This document shows, one piece after another, positions 6,317 through 13,195 of a stretch of 23,391 bases of DNA (positions within the stretch are counted from its first letter, which is position 1; every line of letters starts with the position of its first letter). A model generated the notes under the pieces. The model did no database searches, had not been told where the DNA came from, and worked only from the letters and a program-made list of their open reading frames with translations. The position numbers and the translations under genes were made by a program. This stretch comes from DATKCA01 sp035544675 (GTDB lineage: Bacteria > Acidobacteriota > Thermoanaerobaculia > Gp7-AA8): NCBI GenBank assembly GCA_035544675.1, contig DATKCA010000284.1, forward strand, positions 1-23,391, given 5' to 3'.

Positions 6317-8212
6317 TCAGTCTGCCGTAACGGTGACGAGACCTGCAAGATCGGCGAGGCGCGTCACTGGCCCGTCGTGACGTGCGACGAGGATGACGTC
6401 GCTTCCGAGGCGGGAGAGCGAGTCCATCTCCGCGGCCATCATCGACTGATCGCACCGGCATTCGGACGGGGGCGTGACGTAGTTCGCGACGACCGCCCCA
6501 ACGGCGATGCCCCGCTGCTCGAGGGTAGCAAGGAGACGTTTCGTCTCGGCGACGACGACGCGTTCCGGCCTGGTCACCACGATCACCGCGGCACGCGCGG
6601 AGTGCAGCGTCTCGTCCAGCAGCTTCAGCGCGCGTGAGGCCTCCACGAGCTCTTCGCCGAGTGAGCCGGGGCGGATGACCTCGCGGTAACGGAGCAGGAT
6701 GCGCATGAACTCGCGCACCCACTCCGCGGCCGTCTCCGGCAGCTCGATGAGCCTGAGGAAGTGGCCGGTGGGCGCGGTGTCGATGATGACGGCGGCGCGC
6801 GTCTCGTCCGCCGCCAGCTCAGAGAGGCGGTTGATCGCGAACAGCTCGTCGGCGCCGGGTGGCGCGACCTCGATCAGCTTCCGGAGCGACTCGGTCTCGT
6901 ACGCGACATGAACCCCGCTCGGAGCCAGCGCGGCGACAGCGCGATCGATCTCGTTTCCCAGCGTCTCACGGAAGCGGCGCCATTTCGCGCGCGTGTCGAC
7001 GATCTCCACCGCCAGGTTGGCGGGCGGCTTCTCCGTGGCGAAGACGTCGCGCAGGGCGTGAGCGGGGTCGACCGAGATGATGGTGTACTGCCCGGACGGG
7101 TTCGCTTGCGCGAGCTGCAGCGCGATCGATGTGGCGATCGTGGTCTTGCCGACCCCGCCCTTACCGGCCAGGAAAGTGAGCCTGGAGGGCTTGAGTAGAG
7201 CGCCGCGATTCCTGGCGGCGACTTTCTGCGCGGGAGGCCGCCGGGTCGGCGGCGCTCCACTCGGCGGCGCTCCACTCGGCGGCGCTCCACTCAGCCATCC
7301 CTCCAGTGCCTTCCGCGAGTCGAGGGGCACGCACGAACGTGGCGCGACGACCGTCGGAACCCCTGCGTCCGCGGCAGCATCCGCCTTTTGCCGCTCGCGA
7401 TCGCGATCGCAGTCGGGGTCGACGACCGCGCGATTCAGGATCGCGAACGGCACGTCGATGCCCACTTCGCGCACCTCCGCGATCAGTCGTCTGGTCTGCT
7501 CCACGACCCAGGGCTCGGACAGCATCACCGGCAGGAATGCCGTTCGCCTGGCATCGGTGAGCAGCTCGCGGCGGCGGCGTGCCTCCTGGTCGAAACGCTC
7601 GATGAACTCGTCGACGGCATCGCGCACGTTGCGGCGCGTGAACTGCCGGACCAGCTCGCGGTGTTTGGCCGCCATCGCGTCGAGCGCGAGGGCGAACTGC
7701 CGGAAATGCTCGGCCGCGCCGAGAAGTCGAATGGTGTGACCGGTCGGCGCGGTGTCCACGACGAGCATGGCGCCGGCGTCCTCCTCCGCCAGCTCGCCGA
7801 TGCGCATCCAGGCCATGATCTCATCCACGCCCGGCAGCGAGAGCTCGAAGAACCGCCTCAGCTCATCGCGGTCCAGGTACGTGCCACGATCCCCGATCTC
7901 GAGGAAGCTGCCGAGGTTCTTCTCGAGGAACCGGGCGTACAGCGCGTTCGCATCGAGCGACTCGATGCGCACGTTGGCAGGCTGCTCTTCGAACAGGTCG
8001 CCGAGGTTCGAGGCCGGATCGGTGCTGAAGAGAATCGTCCTCCCCGTCTTCGCGAAGTGCAGCGCCGCCGCGGCGGAGAGCGTCGTCTTGCCTACACCGC
8101 CCTTGCCGGAGAAGAGGAGGACCTGGCGCGAGGAGAGACTGCGAAGCGCATCTGGAAAGGATGAAGGATGAAGGACGAGGGATGAATTTGGCTGGGGAGC
8201 TTCATCCTTCAT
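6317..8212 (-). CDS. Double ArsA/Get3-family ATPase within the gas vesicle operon
   Basis: 631 residues, two tandem ATPase halves. Half 1 has the P-loop GKGGVGKTT (36-44) and the switch motif DTAPTGHT (153-160). Half 2 repeats them at 350-358 and 478-485 (DTAPTGHF). The halves are joined by the low-complexity linker SGAPP x3 followed by TRRPPAQK (308-340), encoded by a palindromic repeat element. ArsA proteins energise arsenite export; Get3 relatives carry hydrophobic membrane proteins. No arsB, arsC or arsR gene is near. A CRC motif (585-587) lies where Get3-type proteins have a CxxC pair. Position between gvpG and gvpF, 3 nt and 10 nt away, points to a role in vesicle assembly, perhaps as a chaperone for hydrophobic GvpA-type subunits (inference). 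The start, binding site and first residues come from a heptamer repeat. Both ATP sites look intact. Confidence 0.88.
   Translation of the reverse strand: MKDEAPQPNSSLVLHPSSFPDALRSLSSRQVLLFSGKGGVGKTTLSAAAALHFAKTGRTILFSTDPASNLGDLFEEQPANVRIESLDANALYARFLEKNLGSFLEIGDRGTYLDRDELRRFFELSLPGVDEIMAWMRIGELAEEDAGAMLVVDTAPTGHTIRLLGAAEHFRQFALALDAMAAKHRELVRQFTRRNVRDAVDEFIERFDQEARRRRELLTDARRTAFLPVMLSEPWVVEQTRRLIAEVREVGIDVPFAILNRAVVDPDCDRDRERQKADAAADAGVPTVVAPRSCVPLDSRKALEGWLSGAPPSGAPPSGAPPTRRPPAQKVAARNRGALLKPSRLTFLAGKGGVGKTTIATSIALQLAQANPSGQYTIISVDPAHALRDVFATEKPPANLAVEIVDTRAKWRRFRETLGNEIDRAVAALAPSGVHVAYETESLRKLIEVAPPGADELFAINRLSELAADETRAAVIIDTAPTGHFLRLIELPETAAEWVREFMRILLRYREVIRPGSLGEELVEASRALKLLDETLHSARAAVIVVTRPERVVVAETKRLLATLEQRGIAVGAVVANYVTPPSECRCDQSMMAAEMDSLSRLGSDVILVARHDGPVTRLADLAGLVTVTAD
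7195..7290 (-). repeat. In-frame twin-palindrome element plus two extra 15-bp units inside the ATPase gene
   Basis: Positions 7195-7260 resemble the intergenic element at 18058-18122: GAGCGCCGC near the left end, a shared 24-base right end, similar length and similar twin-stem order. The right-end unit TCGGCGGCGCTCCAC is then repeated exactly at 7261-7275 and 7276-7290, giving three tandem copies. On the coding strand this 96-bp block encodes residues 308-340, exactly the linker between the two ATPase halves, and its length is a multiple of three. Confidence 0.82.
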
Positions 8213-8226
8213 CCTTCATCCTTTCC
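8154..8226 (-). repeat. Inverted heptamer array forming a long hairpin at the gvpG/ATPase junction
   Basis: The left arm (8154-8186) is built of GGATGAA-type heptamers, the right arm (8201-8226) of TTCATCC heptamers, with a 14-base loop. The outer 22 bases of the left arm are the exact reverse complement of the outer 22 of the right arm. The array contains the gvpG stop codon, the probable Shine-Dalgarno AAAGGA (6 nt before ATG 8212), the ATPase start codon and its first codons. In the transcript these translation signals would be paired in the stem. Confidence 0.85.
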
Positions 8227-8530
8227 CGTATCCCGTATACACCCCGATCCCCTCGTCCTCCCCCCCGCCCGCCGCCCGCGCCATCTCCTCGCGCCGCGCG
8301 CGGATGTCGCGCAGAGCCTGGAACACCTGCGCCTCCTCCCGCCCGTAGTCCTCTTCGCTGATCTCGCCGACCTCGAGCATCATCTGCAGCTCGATGAGCC
8401 GCTCCTTCCAGGGCTGATCGTTGAGCAGTTCTTCGTCCGCCATCGTCTGAATCTGCTTCATGACCCAGGTGAATCCGGCCACCGGCAGACGGAGCGGGAG
8501 GAGCAGGAGATCGTCTAAGAGGAATGCCAT
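8216..8530 (-). CDS. gvpG: Gas vesicle protein GvpG
   Basis: 104 residues. A short hydrophobic N-terminus (MAFLLDDLLLLPLRLPVAGF) leads into a helical, charged body with the GvpG pattern: ELLNDQPWKERLIELQMMLE, then GEISEEDYGREEAQVFQALR. The C-terminus is Gly-rich (AAGGGEDEGIGVYTGYGKG). GvpG is an accessory protein needed for vesicle formation, usually encoded next to gvpF/L, as here. Its ATG is preceded 7 nt upstream by GGAG, which belongs to the heptamer array 8535-8611. Its stop codon lies in the next heptamer array, 3 nt before the ATPase start, so the gene is bracketed by repeats on both sides. Confidence 0.9.
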   Translation of the reverse strand: MAFLLDDLLLLPLRLPVAGFTWVMKQIQTMADEELLNDQPWKERLIELQMMLEVGEISEEDYGREEAQVFQALRDIRARREEMARAAGGGEDEGIGVYTGYGKG

Positions 8531-8534
8531 ATCG

Positions 8535-8611
8535 GGGCTCCGGGCTCTGGGATCCGGGCTCTGGCGCAGGGGCCTGGTCCCCTGAGCCCTGAGCCCTGAC
8601 CCCTGAGCCCT
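8535..8611 (-). repeat. Inverted heptamer array between gvpL and gvpG
   Basis: Eleven units in strict 7-base register fill nearly the whole gvpL-gvpG gap. On the plus strand the first four are GGGCTCC/GGGCTCT/GGGATCC types, three in the middle are degenerate, and the last four are GAGCCCT/GACCCCT types. The two ends are complementary, so the transcript could fold into a long imperfect hairpin. The unit nearest gvpG supplies GGAG (8538-8541) as its Shine-Dalgarno. The last two bases overlap the gvpL stop codon. Confidence 0.85.
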
Positions 8612-9404
8612 ATCGTTCGGCGCGCTCCAGCTTCAAGCGGATGTTCACGAAGTTGTATGGCGGCCAGGGGCCGGTGTAGAGGAATGAGAGCTTCTGCTCG
8701 TATTTCCTGGCGATGTCGGAGATCTGGTCGTCGAACGCTCTGGTCTTCTCGCGCTCGACGAGGAAGGCGGCGTTCATGATCATCTTGTCGCCGATCGGCT
8801 TGTTGGAGCGGGAGGCGATCGCGGCATCGCGCAACGCCTCGTAAATCTCGCCGACGTAAGCGTCCGCCTTCGCCTGCAGCGCCGACTCGACGACGCGGCC
8901 AAGCTGCATGCGTGAGAAGTAAGTCGACGTCGTGGTGTTCGACGCGATCTCGTCCTTCAGCCGGCGGATCTCCTCGTTCTCCGACTCGATCTCCCGGATG
9001 ACCTGGTCCTTGTCCCAGTTCACCTTGAGTCCAAACTCGATCTTCCCCTCCATCTTCTGAAGGACGTCGCTCAGCGCCTCGTACGTCCCGCGCAGGAACG
9101 CCTTGATGTCGTCCTCGGTCCGGAACACGGTGCCGAAGCTCATCGGCAGCACCGTGAACTCCTTCATCACCAGCTCGTTCACGTGCTCGTGAGCGAGGGC
9201 GTTCTCGCGAGTGGGGTCGAAGACGACCAGAGGGCAGTTCGAGACCACCGCCGCGAATTCCTGAAAGTGGACCGTGTGAACTTTGTCGCCGCGACCGCCG
9301 ATGCCCACCGCCCCGAAGTTGCGCGGGGTGCCGGTCTTGATGATGCAGTAGACGTATTTGCCCTGTTCTGAATCGGGCTGCTGCGTCTGCAACTGATCGC
9401 TCAT
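8610..9404 (-). CDS. gvpL: Gas vesicle protein GvpL/GvpF, first gene of the gas vesicle operon
   Basis: 264 residues from ATG 9404. It has the full family layout: N-terminal strand GKYVYCIIKTG, the region VMKEFTVLPMSFGTVFRTED, a coiled central section (IESENEEIRRLKDEIASN), and the C-terminal signature LYTGPWPPYNFVNI. It is the most canonical of the three GvpF/L proteins here. GvpL is reported to contact several other accessory Gvp proteins during assembly. The 17 extra in-frame codons upstream overlap the mutY start region and are unlikely to be used. GAGGGG lies 9 nt before the ATG. As first gene, it defines where the operon promoter must lie: the 44 bp shared with divergent mutY, or further inside mutY. 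Confidence 0.92.
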   Translation of the reverse strand: MSDQLQTQQPDSEQGKYVYCIIKTGTPRNFGAVGIGGRGDKVHTVHFQEFAAVVSNCPLVVFDPTRENALAHEHVNELVMKEFTVLPMSFGTVFRTEDDIKAFLRGTYEALSDVLQKMEGKIEFGLKVNWDKDQVIREIESENEEIRRLKDEIASNTTTSTYFSRMQLGRVVESALQAKADAYVGEIYEALRDAAIASRSNKPIGDKMIMNAAFLVEREKTRAFDDQISDIARKYEQKLSFLYTGPWPPYNFVNIRLKLERAER

Positions 9405-9429
9405 CACGCGGGACCCCTCTCCAGTCGAA

Positions 9430-9439
9430 ATACTACAAT
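9430..9439. promoter_or_regulatory. Overlapping divergent -10-like elements between gvpL and mutY
   Basis: TACAAT (9434-9439, plus strand) is placed for mutY and TAGTAT (9430-9435 read on the minus strand) for the gas vesicle operon; they share two bases. The whole divergent gap is 44 bp. No convincing -35 box was found on either strand. Confidence 0.35.
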
Positions 9440-9448
9440 ACAAGGGCG

Positions 9449-10489
9449 TTGCCATTTTCCGTCCATCGCAGGATCAGCGGCGTCACGGAGTCGTGGTTTC
9501 GCGAGGCTCAACGCCCGCTCCCGTGGCGCCTCGGCTATGACCCTTACATGGTCTGGGTCTCCGAGGTGATGCTGCAGCAGACCAGGATGGAGGTGGTCCT
9601 GCGGTACTTCGAGCGCTTCATCGATCACTTCCCGGACGTGCGCACGCTGGCGTCCTCGCGCGAAGAGGAGGTGCTGGCGGCCTGGTCCGGACTCGGATAC
9701 TACCGTCGCGCGCGAATGCTCCTGGCGGGCGCGCGGGAGGTGGTCAGCCGTTTCGGAGGATCGCTGCCTGACACCGTAGCGGAGCTGCGGACGATTCCCG
9801 GGATCGGGCCATACACGGCCGGCGCGATCTCCTCGATCGCCTTCAACGAGCGCGCGCCGATCGTGGACGGGAACGTCGCGCGGATCATCTCCCGTCTCTT
9901 CGCGATCGAAGAGCCGGTGGCCTCGCCGGCGCTGATGCGCGCCTCGTGGAAGCATGCGGCGGATCTGGTCCGGACCTCGTCGGCTCCGCGCGATTTCAAT
10001 CAGGGGCTGATGGAGATCGGCGCACTCGTCTGCCGGCCGCAGCGCCCCGCGTGCCACGTGTGCCCGCTGAGCGCGCACTGTCTGGCCCGGCAGAGCGGCC
10101 GCACCGGAGAGTTGCCGAAGAGAAGGGTGGAGCGGGCATCGACGGCGATGACGATCCCGTTGCTCGTGATCAGCGACCGCGCCGGCCGCCTTCTCATGCG
10201 CCGCGAGAGCGGGAAGCTGATGAACGCGATGTACCACCTTCCGCACGGCAACACATCGCTCTTCTCCGAGCGGCCGCTGGAGGCGACGACGAGGACGCTC
10301 ATCGGAACCTTCCACCACACCATCACGACGCGTCGCATCGAGTTTCAGATCTTCGCGGCCGACCTTGGCGAGTCGATCCGTGACGGGCGCGGCGAATACG
10401 CGTGGATCGATCCGGCCCGCATGGCCGATGTTCCCCATCCTTCATACGTGGCGAAAGCCCTGCGACTGGTGGCCATGCCCGGTCTCTGA
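9449..10489 (+). CDS. mutY: A/G-specific adenine DNA glycosylase MutY
   Basis: 346 residues from TTG 9449. MutY removes adenine mispaired with 8-oxoguanine in base-excision repair. The N-terminal catalytic domain shows LPWRLGYDPYMVWVSEVMLQ with the catalytic glutamate, the helix-hairpin-helix LRTIPGIGPYTAGAI and the catalytic aspartate in IVDGNVARI. The iron-sulfur loop has exact C-x6-C-x2-C-x5-C spacing (C..ACHVCPLSAHC). The C-terminal part is the Nudix-like 8-oxoG recognition domain (RRESGKLMNAMYHLPHGN). The TTG start is accepted because the family motifs begin only about 17 residues later and no ATG or GTG lies between. AAGGG is too close to the start to serve well, and a TACAAT box ends 9 nt upstream, so a nearly leaderless transcript is possible. 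Confidence 0.93.
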   Translation: MPFSVHRRISGVTESWFREAQRPLPWRLGYDPYMVWVSEVMLQQTRMEVVLRYFERFIDHFPDVRTLASSREEEVLAAWSGLGYYRRARMLLAGAREVVSRFGGSLPDTVAELRTIPGIGPYTAGAISSIAFNERAPIVDGNVARIISRLFAIEEPVASPALMRASWKHAADLVRTSSAPRDFNQGLMEIGALVCRPQRPACHVCPLSAHCLARQSGRTGELPKRRVERASTAMTIPLLVISDRAGRLLMRRESGKLMNAMYHLPHGNTSLFSERPLEATTRTLIGTFHHTITTRRIEFQIFAADLGESIRDGRGEYAWIDPARMADVPHPSYVAKALRLVAMPGL

Positions 10490-10509
10490 AATTCGTCAGG
10501 ACCTTCGGC

Positions 10510-10515
10510 TACAAT
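10510..10515 (+). promoter_or_regulatory. Putative -10 box close to the start of the propeller gene
   Basis: TACAAT ends 8 nt before ATG 10524, and no Shine-Dalgarno is present in the gap after mutY. The arrangement matches that before mutY (TACAAT, 9 nt) and before the crotonase gene (TATCAT, 9 nt). No clear -35 box. Confidence 0.4.
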
Positions 10516-10523
10516 CACTCTTA

Positions 10524-13151
10524 ATGTGCGGGCGGGTGACAGCCACTCTGTTTCTCTCTCTTCTCGTCGCTGCACCGGCCTTCCCTCAATGCAGTTACCA
10601 GCGTGAGCACAGCGGCGCGTACCGCGCCTCGTATCTCGACCTGGCGGTCTCCGGGCCGGAGTTATGGGCCGCCACAGGCTACGGCGTCCGGCTCTTCGAA
10701 CGTACTGCGGAACGCCCCGCGGTGATCGGCACGATCCTGCTGCCCGGCGTGACGCGTTTCGTGCGCATCCTGGACGGTCTGGCGTACGCCGCGTCGAACA
10801 GCACGATTCACGTCCTCCGCCGGAACGGCTCCACATTGGAAGTCGTACGCACACACGACGCCGGCGCCACCATCAACGACCTCGAGGTCACGGGAAGCTC
10901 GATCGTCGCCGCGACGACGTCCGGAATCATCTCGTTCGACGCGACCGGCAGGTCTCAACTCATCCCGTTGGGCCGCAATGTCTTCTCGATCGCGACGATC
11001 GGCGATGTCATTTACGCCGCCGACGGCGACACGACGATCGAGTCGTACGTGGCAGACACTGCCCTTCCGGCACTCACTTCATCCGTGCGCGCGACGTCGG
11101 TCGCCGCCGTGAACGGCAGACTGCTCGCCTCCGATGGCCGGTCCACGGACGTATTCCTCGGCGCCACCCTCGCGCGCGGTGGAACGATTCCGTACGGCAT
11201 CACCTCGGTGGCCGCCATGAGCGGTGACGTGGTGTTCGTCGCCGGGAACGACCGCGAAGTGCGCGCGCTCGATCTGCGCGTGGTCGAGACACCGGTGGAG
11301 CTGTTCGAGAGCGAGCTGATTCCCACGGGCGGATCGATCAACCGCGTGTCGGCACTGGCTGTCGCGGGCGACCGGCTCTACGTCGCCGGCGGCGATGCCG
11401 GTCTCGGCATCCTCGACCTGGCCGGCTTCACCGCCCCCTTCCCGCTTCTCGCCTATCGAACCGGCGCGGCGACATCGGTCGCCACGGACGAAGAGACCGT
11501 GTTCGTCGCCTATGCGGCGGGCGGAATCAGCGGACTCCGCCGCTCGTCGAACGGCGGCCTCCTGCTGGAGAGGTCCTGGGCGATGGAGAGCGTCCACCTG
11601 CTCCATCAGGCCAGAGACCGATTCCTGCTCAGCTCATCGGGCACGGCTCTCACCTACTGGGCCCTGCCGTCCGCAACTGCCGTATCCACCGCGACTTTCA
11701 GAGCGCCTGTTCGCGCGGCCGTGCGGCGCGGGTTGGCGGCGTACGCCCTCCTCGACGACGGGACGCTGTGGAGCGCGGATCTCGCCGCACAGACCCCCAC
11801 GCCGGCTCAGGTCACCGCCGCGGGAGGCGGCCGCCTCCGCTTGCTCGCCGGCGCCGGCGACTCGATCGCGAGCGCGGAAGTCGCCGATGACGGGACCACG
11901 ATCATCCGCTTCTACGGCAATGGCGACCCCGCGACGGCACCAGCCACGGTGAGCGTGGCCGGAGCGGCGACGACGCTGGCCGTGGATGCGTCGCGCGTTG
12001 CTCTGTTCACGTTCGCCGGCATCATCGTGATCGACTTCTCGGCGACGCCGGAGCGCGTGTCGGTTCTCGAGGACTCGAAGACCGCCATCGTCACCGGCCT
12101 GGTCATCGCCGGATCCGATCTGGTGGCCGTGTCGTCGCAGACCGCGAGGATCTACGACCTGGCCAGCGGCCGTCTCGAAAGAACGTTTCTGCTGCCGGCT
12201 GAAGCCTCTGGCGTCGATGCGACGGCACAAGGAAACGCCGCCGTCGCGACGAGCGAAGGAGTCGTGGCCCTGAACCCCCGCGCCTCTTCGCTGCAACCCT
12301 CCGCCGTTGCGACCATCGCCGGCAACGAGTATTACCGCAAGGCCGCGGCCGGACGCCATCGCCTGTACTTCTTCGACGGCGCGTCGATCGACGTCTTCGA
12401 TACGTACTTCGCCGGTACACCCCAATTCCTCGCCGCGGTCACTCTTCCCGGTGTCATCGATATCGCGGCGTCAGGCGAGCACCTGTACACGCTGTCGAAC
12501 ACCGGGACCGTCACGCAGCTCTCGCCCGGCGGACAGCCCATTCGCTCGGCGACGGTCAGCCAGGGCCCCGATGTCCAGCCGCTGTCGATCGCCACAGCAG
12601 CCGGCGCGCCATGGGTCTCGATCTCCACCGGCTGCCTGACCACCGGCTGCGAGAAACGCACTCTGGTGCTCGATCCCGTCACGCTGACGCAGACCGCCAC
12701 GCTCACGGGCGGCGTGGTCGACGTAACCACATCGGGAACGCGGACGTACGCGATCTTCGATCTGCCGGACGAGACGCGCGCGTATGACACCGCCGATCCG
12801 CTGCATCCGTCACCCATCGCCTCGCGCACGAGCGAGCCAGGCTCCGCGGCCATTGCCTCCGCGGCAGGCACCGTGCTCGTGCTCGCCGGGAAGCTGTTGG
12901 TGCTCGACCCGCTCACATTGCAGACGTCCGTCGAGGCTTCGCCGGCGACGACGATCCGCGGGACGCCGGACATCCTCGTCGACGCGAACTGCATTCTGGT
13001 CTCGCTGCCGTCCGGCCCGGCCACGCTGCCGGGCAGCCTCCGGTCCATGGCCGCCGCCGGCGGACGCCTGTTCCTGCTGACGGACTACATGCTCGAGATC
13101 CTGTCGCGCACCGCCGCTCCGACGCCCAACCGCCGCCGCGCCGCCCGCTAG
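10524..13151 (+). CDS. Secreted beta-propeller-like repeat protein of unknown function
   Basis: 875 residues from ATG 10524, after trimming 53 upstream codons that overlap mutY. A signal peptide (MCGRVTATLFLSLLVAAPAF) is followed by many degenerate repeats of about 40 residues, each with a hydrophobic strand, a small turn and a second strand: for example LDLAVSGPELWAATGYGVRL, LEVTGSSIVAATTSGIISFD, SVAAMSGDVVFVAGNDREVR, ALAVAGDRLYVAGGDAGLGI. These read like blades of one or more beta-propellers of the LVIVD/YVTN type. A cysteine pair (CLTTGC) lies near residue 710, and the tail is short and basic. No catalytic motif was recognised and no lipobox is present. Such proteins often bind ligands or partners outside the cytoplasm, but nothing here fixes a role. 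Confidence 0.8.
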   Translation: MCGRVTATLFLSLLVAAPAFPQCSYQREHSGAYRASYLDLAVSGPELWAATGYGVRLFERTAERPAVIGTILLPGVTRFVRILDGLAYAASNSTIHVLRRNGSTLEVVRTHDAGATINDLEVTGSSIVAATTSGIISFDATGRSQLIPLGRNVFSIATIGDVIYAADGDTTIESYVADTALPALTSSVRATSVAAVNGRLLASDGRSTDVFLGATLARGGTIPYGITSVAAMSGDVVFVAGNDREVRALDLRVVETPVELFESELIPTGGSINRVSALAVAGDRLYVAGGDAGLGILDLAGFTAPFPLLAYRTGAATSVATDEETVFVAYAAGGISGLRRSSNGGLLLERSWAMESVHLLHQARDRFLLSSSGTALTYWALPSATAVSTATFRAPVRAAVRRGLAAYALLDDGTLWSADLAAQTPTPAQVTAAGGGRLRLLAGAGDSIASAEVADDGTTIIRFYGNGDPATAPATVSVAGAATTLAVDASRVALFTFAGIIVIDFSATPERVSVLEDSKTAIVTGLVIAGSDLVAVSSQTARIYDLASGRLERTFLLPAEASGVDATAQGNAAVATSEGVVALNPRASSLQPSAVATIAGNEYYRKAAAGRHRLYFFDGASIDVFDTYFAGTPQFLAAVTLPGVIDIAASGEHLYTLSNTGTVTQLSPGGQPIRSATVSQGPDVQPLSIATAAGAPWVSISTGCLTTGCEKRTLVLDPVTLTQTATLTGGVVDVTTSGTRTYAIFDLPDETRAYDTADPLHPSPIASRTSEPGSAAIASAAGTVLVLAGKLLVLDPLTLQTSVEASPATTIRGTPDILVDANCILVSLPSGPATLPGSLRSMAAAGGRLFLLTDYMLEILSRTAAPTPNRRRAAR

Positions 13152-13152
13152 T

Positions 13153-13180
13153 GTGGATCGCCGCCATTCCTGGCGGCGGA
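13153..13180 (+). repeat. Half copy of the twin-palindrome element
   Basis: A 28-base stretch, starting within two bases of the propeller gene's stop, contains the stem GCCGCC-ATTCCT-GGCGGC. It matches the left part of the copy at 7195-7222 at 23 of 28 positions, including the shared loop ATTCCT. The right half of the element is absent. Confidence 0.6.
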
Positions 13181-13186
13181 TATCAT
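13181..13186 (+). promoter_or_regulatory. Putative -10 box for the crotonase gene
   Basis: TATCAT ends 9 nt before ATG 13196, with no Shine-Dalgarno between. It directly follows the half palindrome. No -35 box was recognised. Confidence 0.3.
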
Positions 13187-13195
13187 CCGCCTGCG

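Noticed and set aside
6317..8212. Arsenic-resistance role for the ArsA-like ATPase
   Set aside because: No arsR, arsB, arsC or Acr3 gene nearby, no recognisable arsenite cysteine triad, and tight packing within gvp genes.
8154..8611. CRISPR array
   Set aside because: Units are 7 bases with no spacers; they are tandem and inverted heptamers, not 25-40 base repeats with unique spacers.
9404..10438. 344-residue minus-strand open frame opposite mutY
   Set aside because: mutY motifs are complete on the plus strand; the antisense product is low-complexity Arg/His-rich.
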